Shown: positions 57,431 through 64,000 of the stretch, one piece after another | Layout of the letters: each line of letters starts with the position of its first letter | Numbering within the stretch: the first letter of the stretch is position 1 | DNA from: CAYOHG01 sp964465125 | GTDB lineage: Bacteria > Planctomycetota > Phycisphaerae > UBA1845 > Fen-1342 | Reading direction: 5' to 3' | DNA: 64,000 nt | Assembly (NCBI GenBank): GCA_964465125.1 | Contig: CAYXIO010000006.1 | Span: 37,856 to 101,855, forward strand | Translations under genes and position numbers: made by a program | Notes under the pieces: generated by a model | Databases searched by the model: none | Seen by the model: the letters and a program-made list of their open reading frames with translations, nothing else | What the model was told of the DNA's origin: nothing

Positions 57431-57876
57431 TGGACGATGCGCAAGGAGTACAGGTAGGAACCGAGCCGGGCAAGTCATCGGATCACGATTTACGCCGATC
57501 GTACGGACTTGCAATCATTTATTCATTCGCCAGCGAGCTGGCTGCCCGCCCTTGGAACCCAACCTGCACCGCTTAACGCACCGGGAGCGAACTCAACGAG
57601 AGGGTCGTTGAGTGCGCTGCGGCGTGAGCCCTTCGGGCTTGCGCTTCTCCGTCTGTGCTTCGAGCGGCCCCCACGCGCTCGAAGCGGTTGCACTCGAGCG
57701 TTCGAGTCGATCGCCTGGGCATGGACGGGGTCGTCTCCGGCGGACGACCCGACGAGCTTACCGGCAAGCGGGCCTTATTCATCCAAGCTTGCACGACGGC
57801 CGGTAGGAGCGACGCGGGTCGCAAGCCGATGCGATCAAGTCTTCGGGTGCGTGGGAAACTTTTTGGGAGGTTGCGT
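57431..57876 (+). ncRNA. Highly structured leader RNA of pseudopilin 1 (candidate cis-regulator)
   Basis: No gene-like frame fits this stretch. Perfect stems in order: 57470-57481 with 57495-57499 and 57506-57512 (5 and 7 bp, stacked); 57529-57542 (5 bp); 57592-57612 (8 bp, CTCAACGA/TCGTTGAG); 57622-57644 (9 bp with two G-U); 57658-57684 (9 bp, CTTCGAGCG/CGCTCGAAG); 57693-57706 (5 bp); 57728-57750 (8 bp, GGGTCGTC/GACGACCC); 57809-57822 (5 bp). The Shine-Dalgarno GGGAGG (57865-57870) is 6 nt from the ATG. It does not match the GEMM cyclic-di-GMP riboswitch core that precedes some pilin genes. It could be a riboswitch-like leader, a processed small RNA, or only a stable 5' UTR. Confidence 0.5.
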
Positions 57877-58869
57877 ATGCGAAAGCAACGCGCATTCACA
57901 CTGATCGAGCTCCTGGTGGTGGTCGCGATTATCGCGCTGCTGATCTCGATCCTGCTGCCGTCTCTGTCGCGTGCTCGCGAGCTGGCCAAGCGCTCGGTCT
58001 GCTCGTCGAACCTGCGTGGCATCGGGCAGGGTTGCGTGATCTACGCGAACGAGAGCAAGGAGTGGTTCCCGCACCACTACTTCTCCCCCACGCTTTCGGG
58101 CGTCAGCGCCAAGCCGCAGACGTCCGGCATGACCTTCATCGGCATGATGGGCAGCAACGGCACCGTGCAGATCTCCAAGGAGACGCGCGGCGCCAGCGGC
58201 TCGGACGCCGGCTACTCCACCAACAAGAGCCATCCCAGCCGCTCGATGTTCCTGCTGGTCACCGGGGGTCAGCAGACCGCGGGCTCGTTCTACTGCCCGA
58301 GCTCGGCGGACTCGGAGGACGACATGCGAAACCGCGGTGCGGATTCGTCGACCGGAACCGAGTCGGCGGCGCAGCCCGGCCGCAACCGCTTCGACTTCCG
58401 CGGCTACACCTACTACAGCTACGGCTACCAGATGAACTATGGTCGCCGCGGCCGCCCGCGCGCCAGCATGGAAAGCAACATGCCGGTCAACGCGGACAAG
58501 GGGCCGTACTTCACCGCCGGCGGCGGCAATGACGGCACCGTCGCGGACGCGGTCAACACCGCGGCCCAGGTCCCGCCTAGCTCGGCTTTCGGCACGACCG
58601 AGGCCGAGATTCTGGCCAAGTCGGCTGAGATGTGGCGGCCCTACAACAGCCAGAACCACGGCGGCGAGGGTCAGAACGTCAGCTTCATTGACAACCACGT
58701 CGAGTTCGCCAACCGTCCGATCGTGGGCATCAACAACGACAACATCTTCACCGCGTCGGATGACTACATCAATCCGGTGAAGTACATGCTCGGCATCGCC
58801 GCCGGCATTGGTGGCGGTGCGACCTCGCTGGCTCCGCTCGTGAATACGGATTCGTACCTCGTTCCGTAG
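57877..58869 (+). CDS. Pseudopilin-like secreted protein 1
   Basis: 330 residues from an ATG with GGGAGG 6 nt upstream. A short leader MRKQRA precedes FTLIELLVVVAII, a class III (prepilin peptidase) signal with Glu5; the residue before the cleavage site is Ala instead of the usual Gly. The helix continues ALLISILLPSLSRARELAK. The globular part is Gly/Ser/Asn-rich with FIDNHVEFANR near the C-terminus, the 'H-x-DG'-like end typical of large planctomycete pseudopilins. These are exported by a type II/IV-like system; their partners are not in this window. Followed by a strong terminator. Confidence 0.92.
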   Translation: MRKQRAFTLIELLVVVAIIALLISILLPSLSRARELAKRSVCSSNLRGIGQGCVIYANESKEWFPHHYFSPTLSGVSAKPQTSGMTFIGMMGSNGTVQISKETRGASGSDAGYSTNKSHPSRSMFLLVTGGQQTAGSFYCPSSADSEDDMRNRGADSSTGTESAAQPGRNRFDFRGYTYYSYGYQMNYGRRGRPRASMESNMPVNADKGPYFTAGGGNDGTVADAVNTAAQVPPSSAFGTTEAEILAKSAEMWRPYNSQNHGGEGQNVSFIDNHVEFANRPIVGINNDNIFTASDDYINPVKYMLGIAAGIGGGATSLAPLVNTDSYLVP

Positions 58870-58905
58870 ACCTGAGCGAACACTGAGGCGTAGGAAAGTG
58901 CTTGG

Positions 58906-58946
58906 CGCGTGAGCGGGTTGATCCAGCCCGCTCACGCGTTTGTCTT
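58906..58946 (+). terminator. Rho-independent terminator of pseudopilin 1
   Basis: CGCGTGAGCGGG (58906-58917) and CCCGCTCACGCG (58927-58938) form a perfect 12-bp stem with a 9-nt loop, followed by TTTGTCTT. It ends the pseudopilin transcript 37 bp after its stop. Confidence 0.9.
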
Positions 58947-58962
58947 GCATACCCTGGCGGTC

Positions 58963-60285
58963 ATGTCCCCCGCGCTCCACGGCAAATCGCTCGCCCTGCA
59001 TCTGGCCGCCACGCTGCTCGTGTCGGCCGGAATGAGCTTCTGGATCTGCATGATCCCGCTCATCGCCAAACTGCGATTCGGCGCGAACGAATGGCAGTTG
59101 TTTCTCGTCATGGTCGCGCCGCCCGCGCTGATGACTCTTTCGCTGGTCTGGAACGACGTGCTGCGACGCGTTCCGCTGCCCAGCTACATCGCGCTGCACT
59201 GGCTCTTCACGATGCTGCCGGTCGCGGGGCTCGGCTTCGCTCACAGCTTTCCGCAGTTGCTGGCGCTGCACGTGCTCGCCTGCGTCGGTCTGGGAGGGTG
59301 GTCGCCGCTTAACGGCGAGCTGCTGAACCGGCTCTATCCCGCCTCGCTGCGCGGGCGAGCCTTCGGCACGCTCATGATCCCGGCGACGGCCAGCGGTGCA
59401 CTTGCGGTGATCTTGGGCGGCCGGCTGCTCGAACGGCACGACGCCGCGATGATCTGGATGTTCCCGAGCCTTGCCGCGGCGTACGGCGTCGCGATGCTGA
59501 TCGTAGGCCGGCTCGGCCGCGGATGGGAGCGCGCGTCGGCGCCTTCTCCGGCGCTGGGCGGCCTACGTGGCGTCCTGGCCCCGGTTCTGCGGATGCGCAC
59601 CACGCTGCGGGAAGACGTCTTGTTCCGACGCTACGAGCTGGCGTTCATGACCTACGGCGCCGGATACATGATCTGTGACATGCTGCTGCCGCTGCTGGCG
59701 ACCACCCGCTTGGGCCTGGGCTACGAAGACGTGGCGCTCGCCGCGCACGGAACGCGGCAGGCGCTGACGCTGCTCTGCGTGCTCCCGCTTGGGCTGGTGA
59801 TGGATCGGCTGGGCGCGGAGCGGATTTCCGCACTGGCATTCGCGTGTCTGGCGCTCTACCCGCCGGGGCTGTTGCTGGCCGGCGGGCCGGCCGGGCTGGC
59901 CGCGGCCAGCGTCTTTTTCGGCATCGGGCTGGCGGGCGTGCAGCACGGCTGGATGCTCGGGCCGGTGTCGCTCGCCCCGACCCCCGCCCGCGTGTCCGAG
60001 TACGTCGCCATTCATGCGGCCCTGGTCGGGGTGCGGGGAATCCTCTTCCAGGGCATAGGCGTGGTCCTCTACGTCGCGAGCGGATCGTTCCTCGTCCCGC
60101 TCCTGGCGGCGTCCGCGGCCTTTGCCTGGGCCGCTTTCCAGATGTTCCGGCTGTACGCCCTGCGGCGCCGCCCCGCCCACTCGGGCTGTACGGCGACTTC
60201 GCCGGACGATACGATTCAGCATGGTTCGCGGGCATCTGGCCCTGCATCTACTTCGCATCGCGAGCAACACACGGTGACGTCGTGA
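58963..60285 (+). CDS. MFS-type membrane transporter
   Basis: 440 residues from ATG 58963 (GGCGG upstream); a GTG at 58909 lies inside the terminator hairpin and is rejected. About 12 hydrophobic spans are arranged as two six-helix halves separated by a loop (SAPSPALGGLRG) around residue 190. Family-like loops include NRLYPASLRGRAFGTLM and LPLGLVMDRLGAER, the latter like the MFS D-R-x-G motif. Substrate unknown. A polar C-terminal tail ends at a GTGA overlap with the S1-protein gene, suggesting co-translation. Confidence 0.85.
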   Translation: MSPALHGKSLALHLAATLLVSAGMSFWICMIPLIAKLRFGANEWQLFLVMVAPPALMTLSLVWNDVLRRVPLPSYIALHWLFTMLPVAGLGFAHSFPQLLALHVLACVGLGGWSPLNGELLNRLYPASLRGRAFGTLMIPATASGALAVILGGRLLERHDAAMIWMFPSLAAAYGVAMLIVGRLGRGWERASAPSPALGGLRGVLAPVLRMRTTLREDVLFRRYELAFMTYGAGYMICDMLLPLLATTRLGLGYEDVALAAHGTRQALTLLCVLPLGLVMDRLGAERISALAFACLALYPPGLLLAGGPAGLAAASVFFGIGLAGVQHGWMLGPVSLAPTPARVSEYVAIHAALVGVRGILFQGIGVVLYVASGSFLVPLLAASAAFAWAAFQMFRLYALRRRPAHSGCTATSPDDTIQHGSRASGPASTSHREQHTVTS

Positions 60286-61766
60286 GCAGCAGCCCTTCAC
60301 AGTTCGATCCGCACGCGTTGGATGGCGACCGTCTGAATCTCGAGATGGAACGCGCCTTGGGAGAGTTGACGCCCGCGGAGATGGAGAAGATCGCCAACGT
60401 TCGTCCGGTCCTGCGGCCGCGCGAGAATGAGCACGGCAAGGTGCAGGGCCGCATCGTCGAGATTCGCGGCGACACGGTCTATGTTGACATCGGGTCTAAG
60501 AGTGAGGCGTTTCTCCCGCTGAACGAATTCCCCGAGGACCGGCGCCCCGCCGCCGGCGAGCCCTATGAGTTCGTCATGCACGGACTCGATGCCGATTCCG
60601 GATTGATGCGGCTTTCCCTGCGCGAGGTGCGCATCGGCGCCGACATCGAGACCGTCCGCATCGGCGACGTGGTCGAGGGGCGGGTCACCGGCGTGAACAT
60701 CGGTGGGCTCGAGCTGAACTGCCAGGGCCTGCGCGGCTTCATGCCCAGGAGCCAGGTCGACTTGCAGCGCATCGAGGATTTCGCACCGTTCATCGGGCGC
60801 ACGCTCGAGTGCGAAGTCACCGAAGTCAACCGCCGCGGCCGCAGCGTGGTCGTCAGCAGGCGCCGCGTGCTCGAGCGCCATCGCGAGCAGCAGCGCGAAG
60901 AGCTGAGAGGCGAGCTCGCCGAGGGACAGGTTCACCAGGGAGTGGTTCGGCGGCTGACCGATTTCGGGGCGTTTGTTGACCTGGGCGGCATTGAGGGCCT
61001 GCTGCACATCAGCGACATCAGCTACGGGCGTCTCAAGCATCCGAGCGAAGCGCTCAAGGAAGGCGACCAGATCACCGTCCAGATTCGCAAGGTCGACACG
61101 ATCAAGGATCGCATCTCGCTGGGCATGAAACAGCTTCAGCCCGACCCCTGGACGGTGGTGCCGGCGAACTACCACGCGGGCCAGACGGTCGATGCCCGCG
61201 TCCTGAGCCTGCAGAACTTCGGCGCTTTTGTCGAGCTTCAGCCCGGGGTCGAGGGGCTGATCCCGATCAGCGAGATGAGCTGGGTCCAGCGCGTCCGCCA
61301 CCCGCGCGACGTGCTCAAGGAAGGTGACCCGGTGCGCTGCGCGATTCTCGACTTGAACCCCGAGCAGCGCAAGATCACGCTGAGCCTCAAGGCGCTCAGC
61401 GCGGATCCCTGGACCACCGCCGCCGAACGCTACAAGCCCGACGAAGAGGTCACCGGCCGCGTGACCAACCTGGTCGAATACGGCGCGTTCGTGCAACTCG
61501 AGGAGGGCGTCGAAGGGCTCGTGCACATCTCCGAGATGAGCGACAAGCGCATTCACAAGCCCGACGACGTCTGCAAGGTCGGCGAAGTCGTTCAGGTGCG
61601 CGTCAAGAGCGTCGACGTAGCCCAGCGCCGCGTTTCACTCTCGATGCGCCCGAAAGTCGATCGCGCCGCCCACGCTCAGGCGGCGTCACGCGCCGCCCAA
61701 CCGGAACCGGTGGTCGCCTCGGTCGCCAAAAAGAAGCGCCCGCTGAAGGGCGGTCTGGACTTTTAG
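60282..61766 (+). CDS. rpsA: Ribosomal protein S1-like RNA-binding protein (five S1 domains)
   Basis: 494 residues, GTG start overlapping the MFS stop. After a short helical N-terminus, five S1/OB domains follow: about 50-120 (VQGRIVEIRGDTVYVDIGSKSE), 125-200 (GRVTGVNIGGLELN), 210-285 (GVVRRLTDFGAFVDLGGIEGLLHISDIS), 298-370 (RVLSLQNFGAFVELQPGVEGLIPISEMS) and 383-455 (GRVTNLVEYGAFVQLEEGVEGLVHISEMS). E. coli S1 has six. The Lys-rich end (KKKRPLKGG) is unusual. It likely binds mRNA on the 30S subunit; an accessory S1 paralogue is possible. Confidence 0.85.
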   Translation: MSSSPSQFDPHALDGDRLNLEMERALGELTPAEMEKIANVRPVLRPRENEHGKVQGRIVEIRGDTVYVDIGSKSEAFLPLNEFPEDRRPAAGEPYEFVMHGLDADSGLMRLSLREVRIGADIETVRIGDVVEGRVTGVNIGGLELNCQGLRGFMPRSQVDLQRIEDFAPFIGRTLECEVTEVNRRGRSVVVSRRRVLERHREQQREELRGELAEGQVHQGVVRRLTDFGAFVDLGGIEGLLHISDISYGRLKHPSEALKEGDQITVQIRKVDTIKDRISLGMKQLQPDPWTVVPANYHAGQTVDARVLSLQNFGAFVELQPGVEGLIPISEMSWVQRVRHPRDVLKEGDPVRCAILDLNPEQRKITLSLKALSADPWTTAAERYKPDEEVTGRVTNLVEYGAFVQLEEGVEGLVHISEMSDKRIHKPDDVCKVGEVVQVRVKSVDVAQRRVSLSMRPKVDRAAHAQAASRAAQPEPVVASVAKKKRPLKGGLDF

Positions 61767-61767
61767 C

Positions 61768-61891
61768 CGCGCGGCAAGGAGACTACCGACGCCGCCCGGA
61801 CCTCGAAGCCGCGGCTTGGCGTGGGTCCGGCCCGTGCGCGGGTCCGAGAAGCAGTTTCCCTGGTCTACCGCCCTGGAGCCGCGCGTTTTTT
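61768..61891 (+). terminator. Complex structured terminator after the S1 gene
   Basis: CGCGCGGC (61768-61775) can pair with GCCGCGCG (61878-61885), directly followed by six T (61886-61891). Inside lie CCGGACC/GGTCCGG (61796-61802/61824-61830) and CCCG-TGCG-CGGG (61831-61842). A branched terminator or a small structured RNA is plausible; the outer stem spans over 100 nt, so its formation is uncertain. Confidence 0.4.
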
Positions 61892-61935
61892 GCCTGTTTT
61901 TTCTCTCGGACGCTGTTTTCCGCCCCGCCGGGTGG

Positions 61936-61941
61936 TAAACT
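61936..61941 (+). promoter_or_regulatory. Possible -10 of pseudopilin 2
   Basis: TAAACT (4 of 6) lies so that transcription would begin near 61948, almost exactly at the first strand of the three-way-junction element. No clear -35 is seen. Confidence 0.35.
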
Positions 61942-61945
61942 AGAG

Positions 61946-62020
61946 AGGCGTTTTGCCGCAACTCACTTCAAGCGGCGGGAGCAACGCGCTTTCGCGCGTC
62001 ATCTGAAAACGCCTGGCGTT
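61946..62020 (+). ncRNA. Three-way-junction leader element of pseudopilin 2 (candidate cis-regulator)
   Basis: AGGCGTTTT (61946-61954) pairs perfectly with AAAACGCCT (62006-62014), enclosing two hairpins, GCCGC/GCGGC (61955-61959/61972-61976) and ACGCGC-TTTC-GCGCGT (61984-61999). The closing strand can alternatively fold onto GGCGTT (62015-62020), beside the Shine-Dalgarno AGGAGG (62023-62028). This is the layout of a translational switch. I recognise no known riboswitch class. Confidence 0.5.
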
Positions 62021-62035
62021 GCAGGAGGGATTGGG

Positions 62036-62995
62036 ATGAAGGAGAGCTTCGCGTGCCATGACCGGCGTTGCCGGCCGGGGCGGGGTGCCTTTTCCCTGAT
62101 CGAAGTTCTGGTAGTCATCGCGATTATTTCGCTGCTGATTTCAATCTTGCTGCCTTCGATCCAGGTGGCCCGCGACCACGCCCGGCTGGCGGTGTGTCTT
62201 TCCAACCTGCGCTCGCAGGGCGTAACGCTGGAACGCTACACCATGCTGTTTGACGGCCGCTTTCCGCCGAAACGCGTGTACGAGATCGTCGACGGAAAGC
62301 CCGAGGTGTCGCTGATTGACGGAATCCTGGCGCGATTCCTGGATCAGCCTTTCGTCCCGTCGGCGGGCGAGCAGTTTCCGCATCCCAGCGGCGTCTTTCG
62401 CTGTCCGGACATCAGCGAGTATCAGGACTACACCGAGCGCTGGACGCACTCCGGCATCCTCCACTTCGCGCCGAATACCTGGCTGTACAACGACATCTGC
62501 CTCGACGGGCCCGACTGCGAAGGCGATCGCGTGCAGAGCGATGCCCTCGACGGCTGGCAGGCGCGGTTCGGCGGCAACGGCTGGCGGCGCGTCGACCAGA
62601 TTCGGCGCCCGACGCAAATCATCGCGATGGTCGACAACGTCAACTATTTCAACGAAGCTCACGGTCACCGCGAGGCACGCGAGGAGATCGGGCTGAGTTG
62701 CGAAGTTGCGAACATTCCCGACGGCGGCGGCTGCGGCGACAACCACGGCAGCCACGGTCGCGCGCAGCGCCGGCCCGGCGTCTTCGTCGACGGACATGCC
62801 GAGGCTCTGCCCTCCACGCCGGCCTATTGGTTCGATCTGCTCGAAGACTACCGTCCGATGGGCGACCAGGGACCGCGCGTGGCGTTGTGGCAGCGCGAAG
62901 TGCAGCACTTCATCTGGTTCGTCGAGCCGTGGGATTACGTCGGCCCCGTCGAGCCGCTTGAATTCCGGCCTAATCAGCACTCCGGCAGCCCCTGA
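62036..62995 (+). CDS. Pseudopilin-like secreted protein 2
   Basis: 319 residues; ATG with AGGAGG 7 nt upstream. A basic 18-residue leader ends RPGRGA before FSLIEVLVVIAIISLLISILL, a class III signal with Glu5 and, as in pseudopilin 1, Ala at -1. The globular domain contains FRCPDISEYQDY, RRPTQIIAMVDNVNYFNEAH, CGDNHGSHG and near the end VFVDGHAEALP, the metal-like DGH box of planctomycete pseudopilins. It is probably anchored in, or assembled at, the periplasmic side. It has its own structured leader. Confidence 0.9.
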   Translation: MKESFACHDRRCRPGRGAFSLIEVLVVIAIISLLISILLPSIQVARDHARLAVCLSNLRSQGVTLERYTMLFDGRFPPKRVYEIVDGKPEVSLIDGILARFLDQPFVPSAGEQFPHPSGVFRCPDISEYQDYTERWTHSGILHFAPNTWLYNDICLDGPDCEGDRVQSDALDGWQARFGGNGWRRVDQIRRPTQIIAMVDNVNYFNEAHGHREAREEIGLSCEVANIPDGGGCGDNHGSHGRAQRRPGVFVDGHAEALPSTPAYWFDLLEDYRPMGDQGPRVALWQREVQHFIWFVEPWDYVGPVEPLEFRPNQHSGSP

Positions 62996-63028
62996 TCCGC
63001 CGGGCGTTTGCGCCGCGATCGCCGGCGA

Positions 63029-63709
63029 TCATTGACGCCCGCCGCGCGCTTTTCGTTCGCGCCGGCCGTCGCTCATCGAGATCGCCGGCGCGATCGGATT
63101 CTCCAGGCTTCGCCACAAATACCACGTTGCCAGGCTGCGATAGGGCTTCCAGGGTTCGCCCAGGGGCTCGGCCTCCCGCGCGGAAGGGAGCTGCGCCATG
63201 CCCAGGAACACCTGCAACGCCCGCCGCAGACCCAGGTCGTCACAGGGCCAGACGTCCGGCCGATCGAGACTGAAGATCAGCAGCATCTGCGCGGTCCATG
63301 GACCGACGCCGCGCACCTGTGTGACGGCGTCGATCACGGCCTGATCGTCGAGCCTGCGAAGAATGCGGTTGGAGAGCCGCCGGCGCCGGTAGTGGTCCAC
63401 CAGGCTGCGGATGTACCCGATCTTCTGGGGCGAGACTCCGGCGCTGCGCAGCTCGGGGTCGGTCAGCCGTCCGAGCCGCGCGGGTGTGAGGCCGGTCGAA
63501 CCCGCCAACACGGCCAGGCGACGCTGGATCGATCGGGCCGCGGCCATCGAAATCTGTTGATGAATGATCGACCCCAGCAGGGCCCGAAACGTGTCGGGCG
63601 TGCGGGTGAGCTGGAAGGGGCCGATACGCCGCACCAGCGGCGCCAGGCTTGGACGGGCGCGCCTCAGGGCGGCGAGCGGGTCGCCCGGAAGGGTCGACAG
63701 ATTCACCAA
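63029..63709 (-). CDS. DNA-3-methyladenine glycosylase II-like protein
   Basis: 226 residues from a TTG with GGGAGA 7 nt upstream; the next codon is GTG, another possible start. The HhH-GPD fold is complete: LLGSIIHQQISMAAARSIQRRL, the hairpin VRGVGPWTAQMLLIFSL with Trp instead of Lys (monofunctional), and the catalytic Asp in WPCDDLGLRRAL. It has no iron-sulfur Cys, as expected for the AlkA/MAG branch. It excises alkylated purines for base-excision repair. Divergent from the yacL-like gene. Confidence 0.9.
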   Translation of the reverse strand: MVNLSTLPGDPLAALRRARPSLAPLVRRIGPFQLTRTPDTFRALLGSIIHQQISMAAARSIQRRLAVLAGSTGLTPARLGRLTDPELRSAGVSPQKIGYIRSLVDHYRRRRLSNRILRRLDDQAVIDAVTQVRGVGPWTAQMLLIFSLDRPDVWPCDDLGLRRALQVFLGMAQLPSAREAEPLGEPWKPYRSLATWYLWRSLENPIAPAISMSDGRRERKARGGRQ

Positions 63710-63736
63710 TTGCCATTCTCCCGACTGGACGGACGC

Positions 63737-63745
63737 TGGTAAGAT
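63737..63745 (+). promoter_or_regulatory. Possible extended -10 promoter for the yacL-like gene
   Basis: TGG-TAAGAT follows the TGN extended -10 pattern, 82 nt before the ATG at 63827. No -35 is evident. Confidence 0.3.
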
Positions 63746-63826
63746 AATGGATAGCGGGGGCTTCGCGGAGCGGGCCGGCCGAGGGCCGCGCCCCGGCAGG
63801 GGCTGTCCAGCCGCAGGAGATTGGCA

Positions 63827-64000
63827 ATGCTGCTCTGGGGCCTGCGAGGGGTTTTCGTCATCCTGATCGCCGCCGTCGCGTTCTCCGTCGTCGGCGACGA
63901 GGGCGCCAGCCGGCAATTGCGTTTCTGGTTCATGCTGTCGGCGATCGGCGTCGCGATGGTGCTGATCGGGGTGGACCTCTTCCTGCCGCGCAAGTCGCTC
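63827..64000 (+). CDS. N-terminus of a YacL-like PIN/TRAM protein (partial)
   Basis: 58 residues before the window ends; the ATG has AGGAG 7 nt upstream. Two membrane helices (WGLRGVFVILIAAVAFSVV and FMLSAIGVAMVLIGVDLFL) followed by PRKSL match the N-terminal layout of planctomycete PIN-TRAM proteins related to YacL, in which a cytosolic ribonuclease-like PIN domain and a TRAM domain would follow. Those domains are outside the window, so the call is an inference from topology. Confidence 0.6.
   Translation, partial: MLLWGLRGVFVILIAAVAFSVVGDEGASRQLRFWFMLSAIGVAMVLIGVDLFLPRKSL

Noticed and set aside
57431..57876. GEMM (cyclic-di-GMP) riboswitch before the pseudopilin
   Set aside because: The conserved GCAAACC and ACGCAAAGCC core sequences are absent.
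58909..58962. GTG at 58909 as start of the MFS gene
   Set aside because: It lies within the 12-bp terminator stem; ATG 58963 directly precedes the first membrane span.

Overview
The window is a gene-dense, very GC-rich chromosomal segment holding about 48 protein genes on both strands. I saw no rRNA, tRNA, CRISPR array, insertion sequence or phage genes. The content points to a Planctomycetota bacterium, probably related to the Phycisphaerae, although the class is an inference. Two stand-alone pseudopilin-like secreted proteins have the planctomycete-type FTLIELL/FSLIEV N-terminus. There is a DUF4159 protein with terpenoid-cyclase-like QxxGxW repeats, a sulfatase-fold lipoprotein, many TPR proteins and a YacL-type PIN/TRAM protein. 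Outer-membrane functions (KdsD, a TolC-like channel, an MCE protein) indicate a two-membrane envelope.

Layout. 1-9.1 kb: end of an unidentified secreted protein; an alpha/beta-hydrolase lipoprotein; the DUF4159 protein; a membrane protein; then a minus-strand run mutL / FtsB-like / eno / lipoprotein. 9.2-24.5 kb: sulfatase-fold TPR lipoprotein, miaA, a tightly overlapping addB-addA-gpsA-kinase-like operon, a YfhO-like membrane protein and a Nudix hydrolase. 24.7-33.8 kb: infB, DUF503 and rbfA (translation and ribosome assembly), followed without gaps by an endonuclease-III-fold protein, a 1140-residue TPR protein and kdsD. 34-36.5 kb: CheX-like, cheR and cheB-like genes with no CheA or receptor. 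36.5-46.8 kb, all minus: the def-fmt-rsmB translation operon, a flavoprotein, an MCE protein, feoAB, an RdgC-like protein and a DinB-like protein. 46.9-51 kb: TolC-like and TMTC-like genes overlapping by 20 bp. 51-56.2 kb, minus: a UDP-sugar pyrophosphorylase, a small membrane protein and an ABC exporter pair joined by overlaps, then an 8-oxoguanine deaminase-like hydrolase. 56.2-64 kb: a Tat-exported DUF362 protein, pseudopilin 1, an MFS transporter, a five-domain S1 protein, pseudopilin 2, a DNA glycosylase and the start of a yacL-like gene.

The most unusual non-coding signals lie before the two pseudopilin genes. Pseudopilin 1 is preceded by a recognisable promoter (TTGACA-16-TAGACT) and a leader of about 446 nt packed with perfect hairpins, including segments able to pair in mutually exclusive ways. 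Pseudopilin 2 is preceded by a compact three-way-junction element whose closing strand could instead pair with bases next to the Shine-Dalgarno. Neither matches a riboswitch class I recognise. Among proteins, the oddest are a CheB-like methylesterase whose receiver domain has lost its phosphorylation site, a histidine-kinase-like protein with a degraded ATPase domain, and a sulfatase-fold protein with Thr in place of the formylglycine Cys.
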